DNA of 64,000 bases. Source: Pseudomonas sp. RC10 (GTDB lineage: Bacteria; Pseudomonadota; Gammaproteobacteria; Pseudomonadales; Pseudomonadaceae). How positions within the stretch are numbered: position 1 is the stretch's first letter; each line of letters starts with the position of its first letter. The stretch spans positions 5,456,001 to 5,520,000 of the forward strand of contig NZ_CP151650.1 in NCBI RefSeq assembly GCF_038397775.1, given 5' to 3'. A program made the position numbers and the translations under genes. The notes below the pieces were generated by a model, which saw only the letters and a program-made list of their open reading frames with translations, made no database searches and was not told where the DNA came from. This document shows, one piece after another, positions 11,428 through 18,394 of this stretch.

Positions 11428-12624
11428 ATGAACAACGCTTTGCAACAGCTCCAGCCTTACCCGTTCGAAAAGCTCCGCGCGCTGCTGGGTACCGTGACGC
11501 CGAACCCGGACAAGCGGCCAATCGCCTTGTCCATCGGCGAGCCGAAGCATACTTCGCCTGCGTTCGTCGCCAAGGCACTGGCCGACAACCTCGACCAGAT
11601 GGCCGTTTACCCGACGACAGCGGGCATTCCAGCCCTGCGCGAAGCCATCGCTCACTGGTGCGAACGCCGTTTCAGCGTTCCGCAGGGCTGGCTGGATGCG
11701 GGCAAGCACGTGCTACCGGTCAACGGCACCCGTGAGGCACTGTTCGCTTTCACCCAAACCGTGGTCAATCGCAGCGATGACGGACTGGTCATCAGCCCGA
11801 ACCCGTTCTATCAGATTTACGAAGGTGCTGCGTTCCTGGCCGGGGCCAAGCCGCATTACCTGCCGTGCCTGGTCGAACACGGCTTCAACCCCGATTTTGA
11901 CGCTGTGCCTGCGGACATCTGGAAGCGTTGCCAGATCCTGTTCCTGTGCTCGCCGGGCAACCCGACTGGCGCGCTGACCCCGGTGGACACGCTGAAAAAG
12001 CTGATCGCGCTGGCCGACGAACACGATTTCGTGATCGCTGCTGACGAATGCTACAGCGAGCTGTATTTCGATGAAGACACCCCGCCGCCGGGCCTGCTGA
12101 CCGCCTGCGCCGAACTCGGCCGCCAGGACTTCAAGCGTTGCGTCGTGTTCCACAGCCTGTCCAAGCGGTCGAACCTGCCGGGCCTGCGCTCGGGCTTCGT
12201 CGCCGGTGACGCCGACATCCTCAAGGGCTTCCTGCTCTACCGCACCTACCACGGCTGCGCCATGCCGGTTCAGACCCAGCTTGCCAGCATCGCGGCCTGG
12301 AATGATGAAGAACACGTCAGGGCTAACCGCGACCTGTACCGCGAGAAGTACGATGCGGTGCTGGATATCCTCTCCCCGGTCATGGATGTGCAGCGCCCGG
12401 ACGGCAGTTTCTACCTGTGGCCAAACGTCGGCGGCGACGACGCGCAATTCTGCCGTGACCTGTTCGAAGCCGAACACGTGACGGTGGTGCCGGGTTCTTA
12501 CCTGTCGCGGGATGTGGACGGGTTCAACCCCGGCGCAGGCCGTGTGCGCATGGCACTCGTTGCGCCGTTGGCCGAGTGCGTCGAAGCGGCTGAGCGGATT
12601 CGGAATTTCGTGAAGCGCCGCTGA
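11428..12624 (+). CDS. dapC: N-succinyldiaminopimelate aminotransferase
   Basis: PLP-dependent class I/II aminotransferase that makes N-succinyl-LL-diaminopimelate in the succinylase branch of lysine/meso-DAP synthesis. The 398-aa protein shows GEPKH near the N-terminus, SPGNPTGA, the Asp of AADECYSELYF, and the PLP lysine in SLSKRSNLPGLRSGF. ATG at 11428 is preferred over an in-frame TTG six bases upstream. Its pathway partners dapD (14.3 kb) and dapE (21.2 kb) are in this window. An intrinsic terminator follows directly. Confidence 0.93.
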   Translation: MNNALQQLQPYPFEKLRALLGTVTPNPDKRPIALSIGEPKHTSPAFVAKALADNLDQMAVYPTTAGIPALREAIAHWCERRFSVPQGWLDAGKHVLPVNGTREALFAFTQTVVNRSDDGLVISPNPFYQIYEGAAFLAGAKPHYLPCLVEHGFNPDFDAVPADIWKRCQILFLCSPGNPTGALTPVDTLKKLIALADEHDFVIAADECYSELYFDEDTPPPGLLTACAELGRQDFKRCVVFHSLSKRSNLPGLRSGFVAGDADILKGFLLYRTYHGCAMPVQTQLASIAAWNDEEHVRANRDLYREKYDAVLDILSPVMDVQRPDGSFYLWPNVGGDDAQFCRDLFEAEHVTVVPGSYLSRDVDGFNPGAGRVRMALVAPLAECVEAAERIRNFVKRR

Positions 12625-12647
12625 TCGCCGAGCTGTAACGCCCCATC

Positions 12648-12679
12648 AAGGTCACCGGTTTCCAGGTGACCTTTTTTTT
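12648..12679 (+). terminator. Intrinsic terminator of dapC
   Basis: AAGGTCACC pairs with GGTGACCTT around an 8-base loop and runs into an unbroken T-tract. It ends the map-glnD-dapC unit, so the metalloprotease gene that follows needs its own promoter. Confidence 0.9.
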
Positions 12680-12696
12680 GCCTGAATTTCAGCCTC

Positions 12697-12710
12697 TATA
12701 CATATGTATA
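12697..12710. promoter_or_regulatory. Perfect 14-bp AT palindrome upstream of the metalloprotease gene
   Basis: TATACATATGTATA is an exact palindrome between the dapC terminator and the metalloprotease start, about 87 bases before the ATG. Its position fits an operator or a -10-like element of the protease promoter. No regulator is identified. Confidence 0.35.
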
Positions 12711-12796
12711 TCAGCCGGGGTCGGCGTATCCGGGACAATGCATGCGGGCCAGAAGTACGCTGGCTTTTACGATATTCACAAGCAAGGAGGCTTGAG

Positions 12797-13504
12797 ATGG
12801 ACTGTTTATTCAAATGCCAGCGGATAACCCGAGCAGGCACACATCACTCGCCCGCTGCAGCACCTCAGCGCAAAAGACGATCGATAGGCGCGCTTTCGTC
12901 ATTCTGGCCAAACGGCAGCACGCTGCGAATTGCATTTGTCGATGACGACCTGGCACCGGATCATCAACAAAAGCTGATCGATGCGATCAACGAATGGCAA
13001 CCCTACGTGAACCTCCAGTTCGAGTTCATCGACGGACGTGAAGGCCAGCCGGATCATGGCAAGGGTGATATCCGCATCACCACCGACTCAAGCATGAACT
13101 ATTCGCTGATCGGCACCGCTGCAAAGGCTAATGACCCATGGGACCCGACCATGGTCTTGGGCATCCAGCCTTCAGACCCCAAATTCGCCAGTACCGTCAT
13201 GCATGAGTTTGGACACGCATTGGGTGCGGAGCATGAGCATCAACATCCCGAAGCAGATATACCGTGGGATGTACCGAAGGTGTACGCCTTCTATGCGTCG
13301 AAAGGGCACTCCAGGGAAGTGGTCGATGAAAGCGTGTTGGGAAAACTGTCGGCGGAGGCGACCTTGATGCTGCCTTACGACCGGGATTCGATCATGCATT
13401 ACCCGGTCGATAATGCCCTCACGTTGGGAGACTGGGAGGTGGGACACAACGCCTCCCTCAGCGAAAAGGACAAGGCGTTCATGCAGGCCGCGTACCCGAA
13501 GTGA
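12797..13504 (+). CDS. Astacin/matrixin-like zinc metalloprotease without signal peptide
   Basis: Predicted zinc endopeptidase of the metzincin clan, 235 aa. The zinc motif VMHEFGHALGAEHEHQH has His136, Glu137, His140 and His146 (HExxHxxGxxH). The Met-turn SIMHY at 198-202 closes the active site, and this form of Met-turn is typical of astacins (M12A). The N-terminal 30 residues are basic and polar (PQRKRRS) with no hydrophobic signal, so export, if any, is not by Sec. ATG at 12797 follows the strong ribosome site CAAGGAGG; a longer frame to 12704 has none. It sits alone between the dapC terminator and the YffB-like gene, which separates dapC from dapD. The substrate is unknown. An injected effector or an intracellular protease is possible but not shown. 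Confidence 0.8.
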   Translation: MDCLFKCQRITRAGTHHSPAAAPQRKRRSIGALSSFWPNGSTLRIAFVDDDLAPDHQQKLIDAINEWQPYVNLQFEFIDGREGQPDHGKGDIRITTDSSMNYSLIGTAAKANDPWDPTMVLGIQPSDPKFASTVMHEFGHALGAEHEHQHPEADIPWDVPKVYAFYASKGHSREVVDESVLGKLSAEATLMLPYDRDSIMHYPVDNALTLGDWEVGHNASLSEKDKAFMQAAYPK

Positions 13505-13777
13505 GTGCCGCATGAGGCCTGACCAATGCCTGACCACGAAAAAACCGTATGCACAGCACATCGTCGTCAGTTCCAAGGCGACGATGTCACGAAGAGGCAT
13601 AGCGTCGAAGTGCCATATTCCTGGTTTACCCTGATGCCGCCAATCAAGGCATGGCGAGTGTTCGCACAAAAATGCCCGTCAATGCACACAAAGCCTCGCC
13701 AAGCCGCGCCCAACCGGTCTGTACGTGGCATAATCCGTCACCGTTTTTTCCAATCATCCCAAAGAGGGGGCAAGCTC

Positions 13778-14146
13778 ATGGCTGACAAACAGTTGCACCT
13801 GTACGGGATCAAGGCCTGCGACACCATGAAAAAGGCGCGCACCTGGCTCGATGAAAAATCGGTGAACTACGATTTCCACGACTACAAGACGCTGGGCATC
13901 GACCGTGAACACTTGACTCAGTGGTGCAACGAGCACGGCTGGCAGACGCTGTTGAATCGCGCCGGCACGACCTTTCGCAAACTGGACGACTCGCAAAAAG
14001 CCGACATCGACCAGAACAAGGCGATCGAACTGATGCTCGCGCAACCGTCGATGATCAAGCGCCCGGTGCTCGATCTTGGCGACAAGACCCTGATTGGCTT
14101 CAAACCCGAACTGTACGCAGCGGCTATCGCCGAACAGGCGGTGTGA
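13778..14146 (+). CDS. ArsC/Spx-family protein (YffB-like)
   Basis: Small thioredoxin-fold protein of the arsenate-reductase-like (ArsC/YffB/MgsR) family, 122 aa. It carries a single Cys in GIKACDTMKKA (Cys14) and the family signature SMIKRPVLDLGDKTLIGF near the C-terminus. Real arsenate reduction is doubtful: YffB homologues are thought to use glutathione, and their substrates are unknown. E. coli yffB lies beside dapE, and here the gene precedes dapD, a recurring link with lysine synthesis. ATG at 13778 follows AAAGAGGGGG. The 273 bases before it (13505-13777) show no other gene. Confidence 0.85.
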   Translation: MADKQLHLYGIKACDTMKKARTWLDEKSVNYDFHDYKTLGIDREHLTQWCNEHGWQTLLNRAGTTFRKLDDSQKADIDQNKAIELMLAQPSMIKRPVLDLGDKTLIGFKPELYAAAIAEQAV

Positions 14147-14280
14147 AAACGTAGCGAGCGAAGGCAGGACAAGGCAAAAACAGGCGGGAAACGGCCGGGG
14201 TCGCGCCCGACTCTAGGTGTTCTAAATGAGCATTTTCCGCCTGTTTTTAACTCAGTAATGCCGAGCGCAGCAGTTTTCAC
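14143..14280. repeat. Long imperfect inverted-repeat element between yffB-like and dapD
   Basis: Outer ends GTGAAAAC (14143-14150) and GTTTTCAC (14273-14280) are exact complements. Inner arms AAAAACAGGCGGGAAA (14176-14191) and TTTTCCGCCTGTTTTT (14233-14248) pair with one mismatch, so the whole 138 bases can fold into one interrupted hairpin. The left end overlaps the stop codon of the preceding gene. It differs from the REP families elsewhere in the window and may be a small MITE-like repeat or a bidirectional terminator. Confidence 0.6.
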
Positions 14281-14321
14281 GCCGCTTGTGATTGAGATAG
14301 CCCCACATTAGAGGTATCCCC

Positions 14322-15356
14322 ATGTCCACTTCCCTGTTCAGCCTGGCCTTCGGCGTCGGCACTCAAAATCGTCAAGGCACCTGGCTGGAAGTTTTCTACG
14401 CCCTGCCTCTGCTCAACCCGTCGGCTGAAATCGTTGCCGCCGTGGCGCCAATCCTGGGTTACACCGGTGGCAATCAGGCCATCGCTTTCAACACCGATCT
14501 GGCCTCCAAACTGGCGGATGCGCTGAAATCGGTCGACGCCGCTCAAGCCGCGCTGCTGACACGTCTGGCCGAGAGCCACAAGCCGCTGGTCGCCACGGTA
14601 CTGGCTGAAGACGCCGCACTGACTTCCACGCCTGAGGCCTACCTCAAGCTGCACCTGCTGTCCCATCGTCTGGTCAAGCCACACGGCCTGAGCCTGGCAG
14701 GCGTGTTCCCGTTGCTGCCGAACGTGGCATGGACCAGCCAGGGCGCCATCGACCTGGGCGAACTGCCCCAGCGTCAACTGGAAGCCCGCCTGAAAGGCGA
14801 GCTGCTGGAAGTGTTCTCCGTCGACAAATTCCCGAAAATGACCGACTACGTCGTGCCGGCTGGCGTGCGCATCGCTGACACCGCACGTGTGCGTCTGGGC
14901 GCTTACATCGGCGAAGGCACCACCGTGATGCACGAAGGCTTCGTCAACTTCAACGGCGGCACCGAAGGCCCGGGCATGATCGAAGGCCGTGTGTCGGCTG
15001 GCGTATTCGTCGGCAAGGGTTCGGACCTGGGCGGCGGTTGCTCCACCATGGGCACCCTGTCCGGTGGCGGCAACATCATCATCAAGGTCGGTGAAGGCTG
15101 CCTGATCGGCGCCAACGCCGGTATCGGCATTCCGCTGGGCGACCGCAACACCGTGGAAGCCGGTCTGTACATCACCGCAGGCACTAAAGTCGCGCTGCTG
15201 GATGAGAAGAACGAGCTGGTCAAGGTCCTCAAGGCCCGTGACCTGGCGGGTCAACCTGACCTGCTGTTCCGTCGCAACTCGCAAACCGGCGCCGTGGAAT
15301 GCAAATCCCACAAGTCGGCCATCGAGCTGAACGAAGCGCTGCACGCTCACAACTGA
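14322..15356 (+). CDS. dapD: 2,3,4,5-tetrahydropyridine-2,6-dicarboxylate N-succinyltransferase
   Basis: Trimeric left-handed beta-helix acyltransferase that transfers succinyl from succinyl-CoA to tetrahydrodipicolinate, the entry to the succinylase branch of DAP synthesis. The 344-aa length matches the longer Pseudomonas type. The C-terminal half has hexapeptide-repeat character (GAYIGEGTTVMHEGFVNFNG, GVFVGKGSDLGGGCS, GANAGIGIPLG). It supplies the substrate used by DapC (11.4 kb), whose product goes to DapE (21.2 kb). Confidence 0.95.
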   Translation: MSTSLFSLAFGVGTQNRQGTWLEVFYALPLLNPSAEIVAAVAPILGYTGGNQAIAFNTDLASKLADALKSVDAAQAALLTRLAESHKPLVATVLAEDAALTSTPEAYLKLHLLSHRLVKPHGLSLAGVFPLLPNVAWTSQGAIDLGELPQRQLEARLKGELLEVFSVDKFPKMTDYVVPAGVRIADTARVRLGAYIGEGTTVMHEGFVNFNGGTEGPGMIEGRVSAGVFVGKGSDLGGGCSTMGTLSGGGNIIIKVGEGCLIGANAGIGIPLGDRNTVEAGLYITAGTKVALLDEKNELVKVLKARDLAGQPDLLFRRNSQTGAVECKSHKSAIELNEALHAHN

Positions 15357-15360
15357 TCCA

Positions 15361-15450
15361 CTGCGGGAGCCTTCATTCGTGATCCGATATGTCACACGAC
15401 ACTACGCTGTCGTCTGACATACCCTTTCGCGAATGAATTCGCTCCCACAG
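15361..15450. repeat. REP-type palindrome pair, family A (left arm degenerate)
   Basis: The right arm TCGCGAATGAATTCGCTCCC (15427-15446, followed by ACAG) matches the family A consensus. The left arm 15361-15382 is a degraded complement. Between them ATATGTCACACGAC and GTCGTCTGACATAC form an inner stem. It lies between dapD and csdA, and the right arm is close to the csdA ribosome site. Confidence 0.75.
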
Positions 15451-15468
15451 GACAGAGAGTCAATCCCC

Positions 15469-16674
15469 ATGTCCCTCATTTCTCCATGGCGCGCTGACTT
15501 CCCTGCTCTCGACGCCCTCGAACGGCAAGGCCAGACCTACCTGGACAGCGCCGCCACCGCACAAAAGCCCCAAGCCCTGATCGATGCGCTGGCCCATTAC
15601 TACGCCAATGGCGCGGCCAACGTGCACCGTGCCCAGCACCTTCCGGGCGCGATGGCGACTCAGGCATTCGAAGATACTCGCCGCAAGGCTGCCGAATGGC
15701 TGAACGTCGGTTCTTCCGGGCACATCGTCTTTACCCATGGCGCCACTTCAGCATTCAACCTGTTGGCGTATGGGCTTGAGCATCTGTTTCAGCCGGGCGA
15801 TGAAGTCGTCATCAGCGCGCTGGAACACCACGCCAATCTCTTGCCGTGGCAGCAGCTGGCGAAACGTCGAGACCTGAAACTGATCGTGCTGCCGCTGACC
15901 GCTCAGGGCGTGATCGACCTCGACGCCGCTGCCTCGTTGATCAATACGCGTACTCGGTTGCTCGCCGTCAGCCAGCTCTCCAATGTGCTGGGAACCTGGC
16001 AGCCTGTGGCCGAACTGGTCGCACTGGCCAAGGCGCAGGGTGCACTGACGGTCATCGACGGCGCTCAAGGGGTTGTGCACGGTCGTCACGATGTCCAGGC
16101 GCTGGACTGTGATTTCTACGTGTTTTCCAGCCACAAGCTGTACGGCCCCGACGGCGTGGGCGTGTTGTTTGGTCGCCAACACGCATTGGCGCGATTGCAA
16201 CATTGGCAGTTTGGCGGCGAGATGGTGCTCCAAGCGGGCTATCAGGATGCAACGTTCCGTCCGGCTCCCTTGGGGTTTGAGGCGGGTACGCCACCGATTT
16301 CCGGCATCATCGGGTTGGGCGCCACTCTCGATTACTTGAACGACGTCAATCAAGTCGCTGCGGCTGAACACGAAGCCCGTCTGCACGAGCTGCTGCGCGC
16401 CGGACTGATGTTGCGCGAAGGTGTTCGGCTGGTGGGCGATCCACACGTGGCGTTGGTCAGCTTTGTGGTCGAGGGCGTGCACAACGCCGACCTCGCGCAT
16501 CTGCTGACCGAGCAAGGCATCGCGGTGCGTGCAGGCCATCATTGTGCGATCCCGCTGATCAGCAGCCTTGGCCTGTCAGGCGCGATTCGCGTGTCGCTGG
16601 CGCTGTACAACGACTCCGAGGACTTGGAGCGCTTCTTCAACGCGCTGGATCAGGCGCTGGAGTTGTTGCGATGA
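15469..16674 (+). CDS. csdA: Cysteine desulfurase, CsdA/SufS type
   Basis: PLP-dependent class V aminotransferase-fold enzyme that takes sulfur from cysteine as an enzyme-bound persulfide. The 401-aa protein has the PLP lysine in SSHKLYGPDGVG (Lys223) and the active-site Cys359 in RAGHHCAIP, the short-loop group II form. ATG at 15469 is used. An earlier in-frame ATG at 15433 lies in the REP arm and is unlikely. It overlaps csdE by four bases and faces tcdA, so the CsdA assignment is better than SufS; no suf genes are nearby. Confidence 0.92.
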   Translation: MSLISPWRADFPALDALERQGQTYLDSAATAQKPQALIDALAHYYANGAANVHRAQHLPGAMATQAFEDTRRKAAEWLNVGSSGHIVFTHGATSAFNLLAYGLEHLFQPGDEVVISALEHHANLLPWQQLAKRRDLKLIVLPLTAQGVIDLDAAASLINTRTRLLAVSQLSNVLGTWQPVAELVALAKAQGALTVIDGAQGVVHGRHDVQALDCDFYVFSSHKLYGPDGVGVLFGRQHALARLQHWQFGGEMVLQAGYQDATFRPAPLGFEAGTPPISGIIGLGATLDYLNDVNQVAAAEHEARLHELLRAGLMLREGVRLVGDPHVALVSFVVEGVHNADLAHLLTEQGIAVRAGHHCAIPLISSLGLSGAIRVSLALYNDSEDLERFFNALDQALELLR

Positions 16675-17075
16675 ACCTCCCCGAAGACGCGCAAACGGCA
16701 CTGAACACCTTCAACGGCTCATTGAGCTGGGAGCAACGCGCTCGCCTGCTGATGCAATGGGGTGAGCGTCTGCCCCTTCTGGCTGACAACGAGAAAACCG
16801 ACGAACGCCTGGTCGATGGTTGCGAGAGCAAGGTCTGGCTGCTGGGGGAGGTGATCGACGGTCACTGGCAGTTTCGTGCGGCCAGCGATGCCCGGTTGAT
16901 TCGCGGGTTGGTGGCGTTGCTGCTGGCACGGGTCAATGGGTTGTCGGCGGTCGAATTGCAGCACGTCGACTTGAACGACTGGTTCAATCACCTGGGCTTG
17001 AGCCGCCAGCTCTCCCCTTCGCGCAGCAATGGGCTAAATGCCGTCTTGCAGAAGATGCGGCAGTTGGCGGGCTGA
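16671..17075 (+). CDS. csdE: Sulfur acceptor protein CsdE (SufE-like)
   Basis: SufE-fold sulfur acceptor, 134 aa, that takes persulfide sulfur from CsdA. The acceptor Cys51 lies in LVDGCESKVWL, the conserved SufE loop. ATG overlaps the csdA stop (ATGA), so the two are made together. In E. coli CsdE interacts with CsdL (TcdA), whose gene faces it here. Confidence 0.92.
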   Translation: MNLPEDAQTALNTFNGSLSWEQRARLLMQWGERLPLLADNEKTDERLVDGCESKVWLLGEVIDGHWQFRAASDARLIRGLVALLLARVNGLSAVELQHVDLNDWFNHLGLSRQLSPSRSNGLNAVLQKMRQLAG

Positions 17076-17094
17076 ACACGACGCCGCAAATCCT

Positions 17095-17187
17095 CCGTAG
17101 GAGCGAATTCATTCGCGATGGGCACGTCCCGGCGATGCATGTCGCTCGGCCGTACCGCCGTCTCGCGAATGAATTCGCTCCCACAGG
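17095..17187. repeat. REP-type palindrome pair, family A
   Basis: Arms GTAGGAGCGAATTCATTCGC and GCGAATGAATTCGCTCCCAC flank about 44 bases between the convergent ends of csdE and tcdA. The element may also terminate both transcripts. Confidence 0.85.
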
Positions 17188-17223
17188 GGCGGCGGCGTTG
17201 CGACAAACAGATGCCATGGGCAA

Positions 17224-18048
17224 TCAGGGCTGCGCCGCTTCCTTCGCCTTGGCCCGCTCCGACGGGCGCCGCATGCCTGCCACGATTTTCTCCACCGCCT
17301 TGGTCGCTGCAACCATCCCGAACGTCGCGGTGACCATCATCACTGCGCCGAACCCGCCTGCGCAGTCGAGTTTCACGCCATCGCCCACAAAGCTCTTCTG
17401 CAAACAGATGCTCCCGTCCGGTTTCGGGTAGCGCAGTTGCTCGGTGGAGAACACGCACGGCACGCTGTAATGACGGGTCACGGTGCGGGAAAAGCCGTAA
17501 TCGCGGCGCAGGGTCGAGCGCACTTTCGAGGCGAGCGGGTCGTTGTAGGTGCGGTTGAGGTCGCAGACCTGGATCAATGTCGGGTCAATCTGCCCGCCTG
17601 CCCCGCCGGTGGTGATGATCTGGATCTTGCGACGCTTGCACCAGGCAATCAGCGCGGCCTTGGCGTTGACGCTGTCGATGCAGTCCAGCACACAGTCGAT
17701 GTCGGGCGTGATGTATTCGGCCATGGTCTCGCGGGTGACGAAGTCGGCCACGGCATGGACCACGCAATCGGGGTTGATCTCGCGAATGCGGTCGGCCATG
17801 ACATCGACCTTGGAACGGCCGATGGTGCTGCTCAGGGCGTGGAGCTGACGATTGCTGTTGCTGACGCAGACGTCGTCCAGGTCGAACAGTGAAATCTCGC
17901 CCACGCCACAGCGGGCCATGGCTTCCGCCGCCCAAGACCCCACGCCGCCAATGCCGACCACTGCCACATGGGCCGCGCGCAAGCGCTCCAGGCCTTCAAT
18001 GCCGTAGAGACGGGCGACGCCAGCAAACCGCGGATCTTCTGTGCTCAT
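17224..18048 (-). CDS. tcdA: tRNA threonylcarbamoyladenosine dehydratase (TcdA/CsdL)
   Basis: E1-like ATP-dependent enzyme that cyclises t6A37 of ANN-decoding tRNAs to ct6A. The 274-aa protein has the nucleotide-binding VVGIGGVGSWAAEAMARCG (about residues 29-47), an Asp-rich FDLDDVCVSNSNRQ loop, and TTGGAGGQIDPT. ATG at 18048 (MSTEDPRF) is preferred over a TTG two codons earlier. It is convergent with csdA-csdE, which encode its known sulfur-transfer partners. TsaB (37.5 kb) acts earlier in the same tRNA modification. Confidence 0.93.
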   Translation of the reverse strand: MSTEDPRFAGVARLYGIEGLERLRAAHVAVVGIGGVGSWAAEAMARCGVGEISLFDLDDVCVSNSNRQLHALSSTIGRSKVDVMADRIREINPDCVVHAVADFVTRETMAEYITPDIDCVLDCIDSVNAKAALIAWCKRRKIQIITTGGAGGQIDPTLIQVCDLNRTYNDPLASKVRSTLRRDYGFSRTVTRHYSVPCVFSTEQLRYPKPDGSICLQKSFVGDGVKLDCAGGFGAVMMVTATFGMVAATKAVEKIVAGMRRPSERAKAKEAAQP

Positions 18049-18394
18049 GACCAATACCCCAAAAAACCGGCGCGCATTATAGGCCGTGCGTGAAATTGGG
18101 ACAGCTGTTTGGTGGGGGTGTTTGGTCTGAAAAATCGATGCTGATCTTGTAGGAGCCGGCTTGCTGGCGAATGCGGTGTGTCAGCCAATTCATCTGTGGC
18201 TGACACACCGCTTTCGCCAGCAAGCCGGCTCCTACAAAAAACCGCGCGTGTCAGACAACTTCGCTGAGCTCACTACGAACGCGAAATGCCCTACATTTTT
18301 TTCAGAATAGAACTTCAACCTTCGTCAGTTGCCAAAGCTCTCGCTGGCTGACGTCTCAGCCTCCCCCTGTTCCCCCTTGGAACCTGAAGTCGCT
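18049..18394. other. Divergent tcdA/ndvB intergenic region
   Basis: This 346-base gap holds both 5' regions and, in the middle, the family B palindrome listed separately. No gene is seen. Promoters must lie outside 18147-18237, but I could not point to convincing -35/-10 pairs. Confidence 0.5.
18147..18237. repeat. REP-type pair, family B, forming a 41-bp near-perfect stem
   Basis: Two 41-base arms are exact complements except for one position and enclose a 9-base loop. The outer 25 bases of each arm are the family B sequence (TGTAGGAGCCGGCTTGCTGG...). The inner part (GCGGTGTGTCAGCCA and its complement) is specific to this copy. It sits between divergent genes, unusual for an element thought to act at 3' ends. 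Confidence 0.9.

Noticed and set aside
15433..15468. Upstream start for csdA giving 12 extra residues
   Set aside because: It lies within the REP-type arm, and the extra residues simply translate the palindrome. ATG 15469 gives the usual N-terminus.
16820..17431. Plus-strand frame running from csdE through the REP pair into tcdA
   Set aside because: It overlaps csdE out of frame and tcdA in antisense, and reads through a palindrome.
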